From PRO6 sp035565775 (lineage in GTDB: Bacteria; Pseudomonadota; Alphaproteobacteria; Rhizobiales; Xanthobacteraceae): DNA of 64,000 nucleotides. This document shows, one piece after another, positions 8,834 through 17,404 of the stretch. The notes below the pieces were generated by a model. It had not been told where the DNA came from, did no database searches, and saw only the letters and a program-made list of their open reading frames with translations. Made by a program: the position numbers and the translations under genes. How positions within the stretch are numbered: position 1 is the first letter of the stretch; each line of letters opens with the position of its first letter. The stretch is from NCBI GenBank assembly GCA_035565775.1, contig DATMRW010000028.1, positions 240,235-304,234 of the forward strand. The letters run 5' to 3'.

Positions 8834-9793
8834 TCAGCCCGCGCCGTTTACTTCCGCCTCCGCTCCGGCGCCGAACCGCGCCACCAGAAAATCGATGAAC
8901 AGCCGCACCTTCAGCGACAGGTGCCTGGTCGGCGGATAGATCGCATAGAGCGTCAGCGGCGGCGCCTTGTAGGCCTTGAGCACGCTGCGCAGCTTCCCCG
9001 CACGCAACGCCACGCCGGCAATGAAGGTCGGCAGCAGTGCGATGCCGCGATCCTTGATTGCCGCGTCGCGGAGCACCTCGGCATTGTTGGCGCAGAGCAG
9101 CCACGACGGCGTGATCCAGTGGTCGCCATCGGCGCCGATCAGTTTCCACTGATTGCCGGTGACAAGAAAGCCGTAGGCGAGCGTCGTGTGATCGCGCAGC
9201 TCGCTCGGATGCATTGGCTCGCCGTGCGCCTGAAGATAAGCGGGCGATGCGCAGATCACCCGCTCGATCGGCATGATCTTGCGCGCGATCAGGCTCGACG
9301 ACTCCAGATCCGCGATCCGCAACGTCACATCGAACCCGCCCTGCACCGGGTCGACCTGCTCGTCGCTGAGGACGAGCTGAATTTGCAGATCCGGGTGCTG
9401 CTGCATGAAATCCGCGATCGCCGGGCCGAGTTGCAGCGTGCCGAACGACATCGGCGCATTCACCCGCAGCAGGCCGCGCGGCGTCGACTGCAGATGCGCG
9501 ACCGCCTGATCCGCCGCATCGATGTCGGCAAGAATGCTGACCGCCCGCTCGAAGTAAAGAAGCCCGTTCTCGTTGGGGCTGGCATGGCGCGTCGTGCGGT
9601 TGAGAAGCTGCACCCCGAGGCTCTGCTCGAGCTCGGCGACATATTTGCTGACCGCCGAACGCGACAGCCGGAGCTGCCTTCCGGCCTCGGAGAAACTGCC
9701 GAGTTCGACGACTTTCACAAAGGCCCGAAGGCTGGCGAGCTTGTCCAACGCGCGTTGTCCTGTGATCCACGGCTGGCCCACGGCGCGGGCCAC
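8834..9793 (-). CDS. LysR-family transcriptional regulator
   Basis: A LysR regulator with an N-terminal winged HTH (ASLRAFVKVVELGSFSEAGR, then SRSAVSKYVAELEQ) and a periplasmic-binding-like effector domain. From the ATG at 9793 it is 319 residues, but the family normally begins about four residues before LASLRAF. A TTG at 9748 (304 residues) is therefore a plausible true start. It is divergent from the dioxygenase/hydrolase pair at 9918 and convergent with the efflux operon, so regulation of the quinone-type pair, and possibly of the efflux genes, is the natural inference. Confidence 0.9.
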   Translation of the reverse strand: MARAVGQPWITGQRALDKLASLRAFVKVVELGSFSEAGRQLRLSRSAVSKYVAELEQSLGVQLLNRTTRHASPNENGLLYFERAVSILADIDAADQAVAHLQSTPRGLLRVNAPMSFGTLQLGPAIADFMQQHPDLQIQLVLSDEQVDPVQGGFDVTLRIADLESSSLIARKIMPIERVICASPAYLQAHGEPMHPSELRDHTTLAYGFLVTGNQWKLIGADGDHWITPSWLLCANNAEVLRDAAIKDRGIALLPTFIAGVALRAGKLRSVLKAYKAPPLTLYAIYPPTRHLSLKVRLFIDFLVARFGAGAEAEVNGAG

Positions 9794-9917
9794 GCAAGGC
9801 GATTGTCCTCAAATCATAGACAGAGCTGCCACAAAAGCCATGATTGTCTCCACACGCGAGTGCCCCAAATATCCAGACAAAGGAGCGAGGCTCCGCCCAG
9901 AACAAGGAAAACCGACC

Positions 9918-10856
9918 ATGTCCGGCATCCACCACGTCACAGCAATTGCGGGCAACGCATTGCGGAACTTCAACTTTTACACCCGCACCCTCGGCCTTCG
10001 CTTCGTCAAGAAGACGGTTAATTTCGACGATCCCGGCACTTACCACTTCTACTATGGCGACGAGGCCGGCACGCCGGGCACCATTTTGACCTTCTTCCCG
10101 TGGGAGGGCGCGACTCCGGGGCGCGGCGGCGTCGGCCAGACCCAGCAGACAGCCTTTCGCGTGCCGAAAGCATCGCTCGGCTATTGGACGCACCGTTTCA
10201 TCGAAAAGGGCATCCGGCATGACCCGCTGGAAAAGCGCTTTGGCGAATCTGTGCTGTCCTTCACCGACCCGGACGGGATGAGTCTCGCGCTCGTCGGCGT
10301 GGCCGGCGCGGAAACCGAACCCGGCTGGAGCAATGGCGATGTCCCGGCGGAGCATGCGATCCGCGGCTTCCACGGCGTGACGCTTTTGCTCGAGAGCGCG
10401 GCGCGGACGGCCGCGGTTCTCAGCGGCGTCTTGGGCTTCACCGAGACCGCACGCGAGGGGGCGATCATCCGCTTCACGGCTCCTGGAAGCGACCCCGGCA
10501 ACGTGGTCGACATCTACGAGGCGAAAGGGTTTTTGCCCGGCTTTCAGGGCGCGGGCTCGGTGCATCACATCGCCTTCCGGGCGAAGGATGACGCAGAGCA
10601 GGAGGCGATGGCACGCAAGCTGATCGAGACTTACGGGCTGCACCCGACGGACCAGCGGGACCGCAACTACTTTCGGTCGATCTACTTCCGCGAGCCTGGC
10701 GGCGTCCTGTTCGAAATCGCGACCGACATCCCCGGCTTTGCCGTGGACGAGGCGCTGGCTTCACTCGGTCACGAGTTGAAGCTGCCAAAGTTTCTCGAAC
10801 CGCACCGGCGGGATATCGAACGCGTCCTGCCAGCTCTCGAAGAGGTCAGTTCATGA
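9918..10856 (+). CDS. VOC-family ring-cleaving dioxygenase (MhqO/LinE-like)
   Basis: A 312-residue two-domain vicinal-oxygen-chelate enzyme. Each half begins with a conserved His segment (GIHHVTAIAG at residue 3 and GFHGVTLL at 150). The C-terminal half supplies candidate metal ligands His152, His216 or 217 (SVHHIAF) and Glu266 (VLFEIATD), the 2-His-1-Glu pattern of extradiol dioxygenases. MhqO and LinE relatives cleave hydroquinone-type substrates. The start has AAGGAAA upstream. The next gene overlaps by 4 bases (ATGA), and together they match the mhqO-mhqD pairing for quinone detoxification. The natural substrate is inferred only from family. Confidence 0.88.
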   Translation: MSGIHHVTAIAGNALRNFNFYTRTLGLRFVKKTVNFDDPGTYHFYYGDEAGTPGTILTFFPWEGATPGRGGVGQTQQTAFRVPKASLGYWTHRFIEKGIRHDPLEKRFGESVLSFTDPDGMSLALVGVAGAETEPGWSNGDVPAEHAIRGFHGVTLLLESAARTAAVLSGVLGFTETAREGAIIRFTAPGSDPGNVVDIYEAKGFLPGFQGAGSVHHIAFRAKDDAEQEAMARKLIETYGLHPTDQRDRNYFRSIYFREPGGVLFEIATDIPGFAVDEALASLGHELKLPKFLEPHRRDIERVLPALEEVSS

Positions 10857-11479
10857 CTAAGGATCTTAACTTCATTCATCGCTTCGAGCCGGGCAACCGG
10901 CTCGAAGCCCCGCCGCTCCTGCTGCTTCACGGCACTGGCGGCGATGAGAACGACCTGTTACCGCTGGGCGAGGCGATCTCGCCGGGATCCGCCCTGCTCT
11001 CGCCGCGCGGGCAGGTTCTGGAGCATGGCATGCCGCGTTTCTTCCGCAGGCTGAGCGAAGGCGTGTTCGACGAGGACGATGTCCGCCGCCGCGCGAACGA
11101 ACTTGCCGACTTCGTCGAAGCCGCCCGCGACGCCTACATGCTCGCCGCGCCGATCGCGCTGGGCTATTCCAACGGCGCCAACATCGCCGCCGCCATGCTG
11201 CTGCTGCGGCCGAACGTGCTTGCAGGGGCATTCTTGCTGCGCGCGATGGTGCCGCTGTCGGAAACGCCGACTGCCGGTTTGCGCGGCCAACCCGTGCTGA
11301 TCGTCTCCGGCGAACTCGACCCGATCATCCCTGCCAGCAATGCGTCCCGCCTTGCCGGGATTCTGACGCAGGCCGGCGCAAGCGTTCAGCATCGCACATT
11401 GCCGCTCGGCCATCAGTTGTCACAGTTCGACCTCAAGATCGCGCAGGACTGGATGAAAGCCGTGTCGCAGCCGGCGTGA
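10853..11479 (+). CDS. Alpha/beta hydrolase, phospholipase/carboxylesterase family (MhqD-like)
   Basis: A 208-residue serine hydrolase. The catalytic triad is readable: Ser106 in GYSNG, Asp156 in GELDPIIP and His187 in LGHQLS; the oxyanion segment LLLHGTGGDEND is at residues 23-34. It overlaps the dioxygenase stop by 4 bases, so the two are translated together. In the MhqO/MhqD arrangement the hydrolase is thought to act on the ring-cleavage product or a quinone adduct. A perfect inverted repeat follows the stop, likely a terminator shared with the convergent gene. Confidence 0.9.
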   Translation: MTKDLNFIHRFEPGNRLEAPPLLLLHGTGGDENDLLPLGEAISPGSALLSPRGQVLEHGMPRFFRRLSEGVFDEDDVRRRANELADFVEAARDAYMLAAPIALGYSNGANIAAAMLLLRPNVLAGAFLLRAMVPLSETPTAGLRGQPVLIVSGELDPIIPASNASRLAGILTQAGASVQHRTLPLGHQLSQFDLKIAQDWMKAVSQPA

Positions 11480-11489
11480 CCTGAAATAC

Positions 11490-11519
11490 CAGACCGATGA
11501 AGCAAGACTCATCGGTCTG
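11490..11519. terminator. Hairpin between convergent genes, probable bidirectional terminator
   Basis: Perfect 11-bp inverted repeat (CAGACCGATGA and TCATCGGTCTG) with an 8-base loop, located 10 bases after the hydrolase stop and 11 bases before the convergent deacetylase stop. No long T tract follows on the plus strand, so rho-independent strength is uncertain. Confidence 0.6.
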
Positions 11520-11530
11520 AATGTCGCTTT

Positions 11531-12172
11531 TCAGCCGACGTAGTCGCCGATCGGACGAACGATCTCGCCTTTGACGACTGGCATACAATCCGCCGGATAT
11601 TCCTGCACGAACGTGTAGCCATCTCCGATCATCTGCGCGATGAAGCGGTCGAGATGCCGCGTGCCGCGCGTATTGAAGTCGTGCAGGACCATGAGCGGCC
11701 AATCGAGCGCGGCGCATTGCGCAAGAGCCACCTCCACCCATCCGTCCGGATCTTCCCAGTCGCGCGGCACTGCATTCCACAGAACGCAGGTGAATTTTTC
11801 GCGGGTCAGGTAGTTGAGGCTGGCGGCATTGAGAAGCGCGCGGGTCAGATGACCGCCGCCGCCGAACGGCCGAAACAGTTTTGACGGATGGGCCAGGTCT
11901 CCGATCAGTGCTTGGGTCTCGCCGATCTCCAGATCCGGCGTATCTTTGTAGCGGCTCAGCCCGAGCGGCGTGATGTGGTTGAAGGTGTGATTGCCGATCC
12001 AGTGCCCTTCGCGGTGCGCTCGCTCAGCCAGCGCCCGGCGCCTCGGCTCCCGCAGCTTGTCGCCGATCACGAAGAAGGTCGTCTTGATGCCATGCCGCGC
12101 CAGCACGTCCAGCACGAACGGAGTGACCTCGGGGTCCGGCCCATTGTCGAATGTCAGCGTGATCTTTTTCAA
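11531..12172 (-). CDS. Polysaccharide deacetylase-family protein (NodB fold) with TFDNGP motif
   Basis: A 213-residue NodB-homology protein without a signal peptide. Motif 1 reads TFDNGPD (Asp9-Asn10) where canonical de-N-acetylases have TFDDGP; the second Asp normally binds the metal. Motif 2, GNHTFNH (His62 and His66), is intact. It stands just downstream of the NitT/TauT importer on the same strand, 18 bp after the permease stop, so it may be the last gene of that operon. Enzyme activity on a cyclic amide or acetylated sugar is possible, but the Asn substitution makes the reaction uncertain. Confidence 0.82.
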   Translation of the reverse strand: MKKITLTFDNGPDPEVTPFVLDVLARHGIKTTFFVIGDKLREPRRRALAERAHREGHWIGNHTFNHITPLGLSRYKDTPDLEIGETQALIGDLAHPSKLFRPFGGGGHLTRALLNAASLNYLTREKFTCVLWNAVPRDWEDPDGWVEVALAQCAALDWPLMVLHDFNTRGTRHLDRFIAQMIGDGYTFVQEYPADCMPVVKGEIVRPIGDYVG

Positions 12173-12190
12173 AGCCCGGCTCCCAAAACC

Positions 12191-12982
12191 TCAATGTCCC
12201 GCACCGCTCGGCGCCAGCTCGTTGCTGCGCAGCGAGCGGCGCCAGCCGAGCGTGCGCCGCTCAAGCGACTGCACCATCAGGTCGAAGGTGATCGCCAGAA
12301 ACAGCACCAGCAAAATCGCGGCGAACACATGCGGGCTGTCCAGCAGCGTCCGATATTTCGAGATCAGAAAGCCGATGCCCGCGGTCGATGTCAGCATCTC
12401 GGCGACCACGACGCCGACGATCGCAAGCGCGCCGCCAAGCCGCAGCGACGACAGCACCGTCGGGATCGTCGCCGGTACATAGACGCGGACAATCTGCTGG
12501 AATGGCGTCGCGCCCATGCTCCGCGCAACCGTGATCAGATGGCGGTCGATGGTCTGCACACCGGCCGCGGTGCCAAGCAATGTCGGCAGGAAACCGTAGA
12601 CGCTGGCGAAGACGATCTTTGACTCTTCGCCGATGCCGAACCATGCCGTGAACAGCGGATAGAGAACCACCAGCGGTACCGCGAACAGGCCGGACATGAT
12701 CGGCAGCATCAGGCCGCGCATCGCCGCCGATGCCCCGAGGATGAGGCCGAACACGATTCCGCCGCCGCAGGCGAACACAAGCGAGATCAACGTCTCGTAC
12801 AGCGTGACGCCAAGATGGCTGGCGAACTCGTCCGCGCTGCCGACGAGCGCCTGCAGCGTCCGCGACAACGGCGGCAAGAACAGCTCCGGCACCACGCCGA
12901 GCCGCGGCAGAAGCTCCCACAGCACCACCAGCGCACCGACCAGACAATAGCGCGCAATTCGCGCCCGCTGTTCGACGCTCAT
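12191..12982 (-). CDS. NitT/TauT-family ABC transporter permease (second copy)
   Basis: A 263-residue permease with about six membrane helices and the EAA loop (ITVARSMGATPFQQIVRVYVPA, shortened here, around residues 147-170), typical of SsuC/TauC. It overlaps the ATPase gene by 4 bases. A second permease of the same family is encoded at 13755-14510, so the channel is probably a heterodimer. In NitT/TauT systems one permease is more usual. Confidence 0.9.
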   Translation of the reverse strand: MSVEQRARIARYCLVGALVVLWELLPRLGVVPELFLPPLSRTLQALVGSADEFASHLGVTLYETLISLVFACGGGIVFGLILGASAAMRGLMLPIMSGLFAVPLVVLYPLFTAWFGIGEESKIVFASVYGFLPTLLGTAAGVQTIDRHLITVARSMGATPFQQIVRVYVPATIPTVLSSLRLGGALAIVGVVVAEMLTSTAGIGFLISKYRTLLDSPHVFAAILLVLFLAITFDLMVQSLERRTLGWRRSLRSNELAPSGAGH

Positions 12983-13755
12983 GACTTGATCTGCTGCCAG
13001 AGCAGCTCCCGCAATTCCGCGAAGCGCGGCGTCGACATCATTTCCAGATTGCGCGGCCGCGGCAGGTCGATCTCGACGCGGTCGAGCAGCCGGCCCGGCC
13101 GGCCCGACATCACCAGCACCTCGTCGGACAGATAGATCGCCTCGCTAAGGCCGTGCGTCACGAAGATCACAGTCTTGCGCGTTTTGTCCCAGATCCGCAG
13201 CAGCTCGTCGCCCATGGAAATCCGGGTCTGCTCGTCGAGTGCGGCAAACGGCTCGTCCATCAAAAGGATCGGCGGGTCCTGCACGAGGCCGCGAGCGATC
13301 GAGACACGCTGCTTCATGCCGCCGGACAGCTCATGCGGAAAATTCTCGGCGAAGGCTTCGAGCCCCACCAGCGCCAGCGCGTCCATCGCCTTGTCGCGGC
13401 GGACTGCCTTGTCGACGCCGCGCAGCGACAGCGGAAACTCGACATTGTCGCGGGCGCTCAGCCAGGGATAGAGGCTGGCGTCCTGAAATACGACGCCGAT
13501 GCGCTGCGGATCGGGCTTGTCGACGGGCTTGCCGCTGGCGCGGATCGCGCCGCTGGTCGGCCGCGTCAAACCGGCGAGCATCATCAGGAGCGAAGATTTT
13601 CCGCATCCGCTGGGGCCGACGATGGAGACGAACTTGCCGGACTCGACCTTGAGCGAGATGCCATCGAGCACCTTGCGCGTCTGACCATTGGCGCCATAGA
13701 CATGATTGAGGTCGGATACTTCGACAGCACCCTGATGCGCGGAATCGATCGTCAT
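12979..13755 (-). CDS. NitT/TauT-family ABC transporter ATP-binding protein
   Basis: A 258-residue ATPase. Walker A is GPSGCGKSS, the signature LSGGMKQRVSIARGL, Walker B LLMDEPFAALD, and the switch His is in VIFVTHGLSEAIYL. The start at 13755 is chosen because its ATG overlaps the upstream permease stop as ATGA; a longer in-frame extension upstream lies wholly inside that permease gene. It energises import by the two flanking permeases. Confidence 0.93.
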   Translation of the reverse strand: MTIDSAHQGAVEVSDLNHVYGANGQTRKVLDGISLKVESGKFVSIVGPSGCGKSSLLMMLAGLTRPTSGAIRASGKPVDKPDPQRIGVVFQDASLYPWLSARDNVEFPLSLRGVDKAVRRDKAMDALALVGLEAFAENFPHELSGGMKQRVSIARGLVQDPPILLMDEPFAALDEQTRISMGDELLRIWDKTRKTVIFVTHGLSEAIYLSDEVLVMSGRPGRLLDRVEIDLPRPRNLEMMSTPRFAELRELLWQQIKS

Positions 13756-14510
13756 CAGCTTCTCCAGTGCTCGCACTTTATCTCGTAGTAACGGATGAAT
13801 TCGTTGAAGAGGATCGACATGGCCGACACCAGGAGAATGGCGGCGAGCAGTTCCTTGAGCTGATAGCCCTGCCCCCATGCGCCGATCAGATTGCCGAGCC
13901 CCTCGCGCGAGGCATACATTTCAGCGAGCAAAATCCCGGTAAAGTTGAAGATCATCGCCAGGCGGATCGCTTCAAGCAGCACCGGCGTCATGCTCGGCAG
14001 ATAGACGCGCATCACGGTCTGGAACATCGTCGCGCCGTACGATCTTGCAACGCGCAGATGATCCTCGCGTACCGAGTCGATCGCGGCGAATGCCGTCATC
14101 ATCACGATGAAGATCGTCGAGAACACGCCGAACGCGATCTTTTGCGTAAAGGTGATGCCGAACAAAAGGATGAAGATCGGCAGAAAGATCGACTTCGGAA
14201 TGCTGAAGACGAAAAAGACCAGCGGCTTGAACACCTCTGACGCAAAGCGGCTTTCGGCGATCAGAATGCCAAGCACTGCGCCGAGCGGCACGGCGATCAG
14301 GAAGGCCACGAGCGTCTCGCCAAGCGTTACGCCAAGATGCGACCAGAATTTTGCGGTCGACAGCAACTGGGCCAGCGTGGCCAGCACTTCGCTGAGCGGC
14401 GGCAGGAGGCGGATATCGACAAGGTCGATGCGTGGGGCAAGCTCCCACGCACCGAACACCGCCAGAACAATCGCTAGTCTGGCAACAATCGTAACGGCCT
14501 TCGGGCTCAT
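13755..14510 (-). CDS. NitT/TauT-family ABC transporter permease (first copy)
   Basis: A 251-residue permease with about six hydrophobic helices and the cytoplasmic loop VARSYGATMFQTVMRVYLPS, the coupling helix region of SsuC-like proteins. It overlaps both neighbours (4 bases each), so it is in one transcript with the binding protein and the ATPase. Similar in layout to the second permease at 12191 but clearly diverged. Confidence 0.9.
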   Translation of the reverse strand: MSPKAVTIVARLAIVLAVFGAWELAPRIDLVDIRLLPPLSEVLATLAQLLSTAKFWSHLGVTLGETLVAFLIAVPLGAVLGILIAESRFASEVFKPLVFFVFSIPKSIFLPIFILLFGITFTQKIAFGVFSTIFIVMMTAFAAIDSVREDHLRVARSYGATMFQTVMRVYLPSMTPVLLEAIRLAMIFNFTGILLAEMYASREGLGNLIGAWGQGYQLKELLAAILLVSAMSILFNEFIRYYEIKCEHWRS

Positions 14511-15481
14511 TTGCCGGACGAGACCGCGACGTCGGTGAAGACGTCGGCCGCCGCGGGCAGTTCCTTGAGGCCGCCGAGACGATAGAGCTCGAACGCCTGC
14601 TCGACATCGGCCAGCGTCATCTCGCCGGTGCGCGACAGCTTGAGGAACACATTTTCATATTCCTGCGTGGCCACGGCTTCCGAGACGCCGTTCGTCTCGG
14701 CGATCAGCTTGACGGCCTCGGCGCGGTTTTCCTGGAGATACACCACGCCGGCGAGCAGCGCCTTGACGGTTTTCTTCAAAAGCGGCGTCTTGTCCGTGAT
14801 GAACTTGTCGCTCGCAGCCCAGCCCGAGTTGAGATGCGCCGGCATCGCGGTGCCGAAATCAAGCAGGCTGCGGCCGTTGCTTTCCTGCAGAATCTTGTAG
14901 CTCAGCGGCGAATAGACAACCGCCGCATCCACGCCGCCATTGATCAGGTTCGGCGCAAGGCCGCCGCCCAGCGGCACCGTGGTGAAATTCGCGCCGTATT
15001 TCGCCGTGGTCCACTTCGCCAGCGAGTCCGACAACGAGCCCGCCGAGGTGATGCCGACCTTCTTGCCGGCCAGCTCGGCCGGATCCTTGATGGTCGACTT
15101 CGTCGGCACCAGAACCTGCCAGCCAAAATTGCCCGAGCCGCCCATCGCCACCATCTTGGCATTGACGCCGCGCACCCGTCCGGTCGCGATGATGTTCGGT
15201 GACGTCGAGACGACGTCGGCGGCATTCGCGGCGATCGCGGTGAAGGCCTCGGCGCCGCTCTGATAGATGGTCAGCTCGGCCGTGATGCCTTCCTTCTTGA
15301 ATAGCCCCTGCTGCTCGGCGGCAGCCGCCACGACCGACGGAAACCAGGTCTTGGTGGCAAGACCGATGCGCACCGTCTCCTGCGCGCTGGCGAGCGAGGC
15401 GCCCGCGCCTGCGAATACAGCGCCCGCGAAAAGTCCGATGAGCGCGGTGCGTACCGCGCGACGTTCAACAGAGTGTCCCAT
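14507..15481 (-). CDS. NMT1/THI5-like ABC substrate-binding protein
   Basis: A 324-residue periplasmic binding protein of the SsuA/TauA/NMT1 class. A signal peptide ends near ASLASA-QE; the mature start VRIGLATKTWFPSV and the segment ELAGKKVGITSAGSLSD are typical. First gene of a leftward operon with permease, ATPase, permease and NodB-fold protein. The cysteine hydrolase gene lies 53 bp upstream on the same strand, so an amide- or carbamoyl-containing ligand is a reasonable inference, though not proven. Confidence 0.9.
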   Translation of the reverse strand: MGHSVERRAVRTALIGLFAGAVFAGAGASLASAQETVRIGLATKTWFPSVVAAAAEQQGLFKKEGITAELTIYQSGAEAFTAIAANAADVVSTSPNIIATGRVRGVNAKMVAMGGSGNFGWQVLVPTKSTIKDPAELAGKKVGITSAGSLSDSLAKWTTAKYGANFTTVPLGGGLAPNLINGGVDAAVVYSPLSYKILQESNGRSLLDFGTAMPAHLNSGWAASDKFITDKTPLLKKTVKALLAGVVYLQENRAEAVKLIAETNGVSEAVATQEYENVFLKLSRTGEMTLADVEQAFELYRLGGLKELPAAADVFTDVAVSSGK

Positions 15482-15534
15482 TTCATCCCGTCTCGATGTT
15501 GATTGAATGATTGTTGAGCGGCACTGCCCGCCGC

Positions 15535-16185
15535 CTATTTCGGCCCGGTCGAATCGGCCTGAATGCGGCTCAGCTCAAGCAGGATGTCCGCATTGCTGAG
15601 AACATCGCCATATTTGAGATTGATGTCGACAAGGCTCTGCCGGTGCGCATCGGCCAGCCGGTCGCCGACGGCCTCCGCCGCCACGACCACCCGATAGCCG
15701 AGCTGCGCGCCATCGACCGCCGTCGCCCGGACGCAGCCGCTGGTCGATACGCCTGCGATCACCAGCGTGTCGACATTGCGCGCCTTCAGTTCACGGTCGA
15801 ACTCCGTGCCGAAGAAACAGCTCGCCTGCCCCTTCACCAGCACGGGATCCGAGGGATCGCGCGCAAGGCGCGAGTCCTGCTCGACGAGCGGCGATCCGAT
15901 CGCAAGCCCGGTGAGCCCGCGAATCTTCTTCAGCCAGATTCCGGATTCCGTGAGCGGATCGTTGTAGGCAATCGTGGAAAAGAAGATCGGCAGCCCCGCC
16001 GCGCGGAAAGCCCGCAGCAGCACATTGGCGCCTTCGATGGTCTGACTGCAGTCGGAGCCGAGATCCGCGGACGGATCGGTAAAGGCACGGGACAGGTCAA
16101 TGACCATCAATGCGGGCCGCTGGCCGAAACCAACGCTGGCGCCCCAACCACGCTCTGCAAGGTCACTCGTCTTCAACGCTGACAA
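15535..16185 (-). CDS. Isochorismatase-family cysteine hydrolase (N-carbamoylsarcosine amidase-like)
   Basis: About 216 residues, with the complete Asp-Lys-Cys triad of the family: Asp30 (MVIDLSRAF), Lys118 (LVKGQASCFFGT) and Cys151 (VSTSGCVRATA), counted from the proposed start. I place the start at TTG 16185, preceded by a G-rich stretch; no ATG lies in frame until far upstream, inside the divergent LysR gene. Length fits amidohydrolases of the N-carbamoylsarcosine/maleamate type. It heads the NitT/TauT operon and is divergent from a LysR gene, suggesting hydrolysis of the imported amide in the cytoplasm. Confidence 0.85.
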   Translation of the reverse strand: MSALKTSDLAERGWGASVGFGQRPALMVIDLSRAFTDPSADLGSDCSQTIEGANVLLRAFRAAGLPIFFSTIAYNDPLTESGIWLKKIRGLTGLAIGSPLVEQDSRLARDPSDPVLVKGQASCFFGTEFDRELKARNVDTLVIAGVSTSGCVRATAVDGAQLGYRVVVAAEAVGDRLADAHRQSLVDINLKYGDVLSNADILLELSRIQADSTGPK

Positions 16186-16262
16186 TCCGCCCCCCCAAGT
16201 CGAAACATCTCCATAGAACAGCACTTGAAAAACAGTAGAAAGGATCCGACAAATCAACAATC

Positions 16263-16289
16263 CGGAAAAAACAGAAAACACCTTTTCCG
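16263..16289. promoter_or_regulatory. A-rich divergent intergenic region with inverted repeat, candidate LysR operator
   Basis: CGGAAAA (16263-16269) and TTTTCCG (16283-16289) are perfect 7-bp arms separated by 13 bases, in the AT-rich space between the divergent cysteine hydrolase and LysR genes. The position fits a LysR-type binding site; the assignment rests on position and symmetry only. Confidence 0.4.
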
Positions 16290-16341
16290 TTTTGGAAACA
16301 GTTGCGACATGAATCCACAGCTCGGAAGCCATCCGTTCGAC

Positions 16342-17331
16342 ATGACAACGATCCGCCAATTGCGGATCTTTATCGCGGTGGTGGAGACGCAAAGCTTTAC
16401 GGCGGCGGCGCGCCAGCTTCACCTCGGCGTGCCGACCGTGAGCAAATCGATCGCCACGCTGGAGTCGGATCTCGGCTCGCCGCTGATCTATCGCAACACA
16501 CGGCGCATCTCGGTGACGGAGACCGGCGAGCGGTTCTATCGTCATTGCCTGACGGTGATGGATGCGATCAATGCCTCCCATTTCGGGGCCGGCAGCGAAG
16601 ATTTAGATGTGCGGGGCCATCTGCGCGTGGTCGCTTCGCCCTCGTTCAGCACGGCGGTGTTGTCGCCGATGCTGCCGTCCTTCCTGCGGCGCTATCCCCA
16701 GATCACCGTCGAAGTCATCGTCAACAGCGGCTTTCCCAATCTCATCCGCGACCAGATCGATGTCGCGATCCTGCTCAGAAATCCGACCGAGACCAAGGCG
16801 GCCTCGCTGCGCCTTGCCCCGAACGCGCTCGTGCTGTGCGCTTCGCCGGCTTACCTGAAGGAAAGAGGCGTTCCGAAAATGCCGGCGGACTTGCAGCATC
16901 ATCACAGCCTCGTCAGCCTGCGCTCCGGCGCGCATGACCCGCTGATGATCCACACCGGGCGCCGCGTCGAACTGATTCAGATTCCGAGCGTCTTCGCTTC
17001 CGACAACGGCAACGTGATCAAGCGCCTGTGCCTCGACGGGCTCGGCATCGCCAATCTTTATCGCTTCCACGTTCACCGCGAGCTCGAGCAGGGCACGCTG
17101 ATCGAGCTGTTTCCGGGCAGCCAGCCGGACATTCACAGCATCTATGCGGTCTTCCCGCATCACAAGGAGATGATGGGCAATCACACGATGGCGTTCGTCA
17201 ACGCCTTGCAGGAGACGATCGGCAGCCCGCCTTACTGGTCGGCGAAAGTGCTGCCCGCCGTCAACCGGGCCGAGCCGGGGCGGCAACCAAGCCCGGCGAA
17301 AAGCGCCGGGAAAAGCCAGACGGCCCGCTGA
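16342..17331 (+). CDS. LysR-family transcriptional regulator
   Basis: A 329-residue LysR regulator with an N-terminal HTH (TIRQLRIFIAVVETQSFTAA, then VSKSIATLESDLGSPLIYR) and the usual effector domain. The start at 16342 puts the HTH at the normal distance from the N-terminus; an ATG at 16309 is the alternative. The C-terminus has a proline- and lysine-rich tail beyond the usual end (about residues 300-329). Divergent from the cysteine hydrolase and NitT/TauT operon, which it likely controls. Confidence 0.9.
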   Translation: MTTIRQLRIFIAVVETQSFTAAARQLHLGVPTVSKSIATLESDLGSPLIYRNTRRISVTETGERFYRHCLTVMDAINASHFGAGSEDLDVRGHLRVVASPSFSTAVLSPMLPSFLRRYPQITVEVIVNSGFPNLIRDQIDVAILLRNPTETKAASLRLAPNALVLCASPAYLKERGVPKMPADLQHHHSLVSLRSGAHDPLMIHTGRRVELIQIPSVFASDNGNVIKRLCLDGLGIANLYRFHVHRELEQGTLIELFPGSQPDIHSIYAVFPHHKEMMGNHTMAFVNALQETIGSPPYWSAKVLPAVNRAEPGRQPSPAKSAGKSQTAR

Positions 17332-17355
17332 GAGAGCCGCCGGCAGTCATGCGCA

Positions 17356-17392
17356 ATCCGGGGCGGAAAAGTTGGCCTCTCCCGCCCCGGAT
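17356..17392. terminator. GC-rich hairpin between convergent LysR and livF
   Basis: ATCCGGGGCGG and CCGCCCCGGAT form a perfect 11-bp stem with a 15-base loop between the LysR stop (17331) and the convergent livF stop (17405). Likely a shared terminator; there is no T tract. Confidence 0.5.
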
Positions 17393-17404
17393 CGCATATT
17401 GATG

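Noticed and set aside
8502..10643. Long minus-strand frame across the HlyD, LysR and dioxygenase genes
   Set aside because: It crosses three well-supported genes and has low-complexity, domain-free composition.
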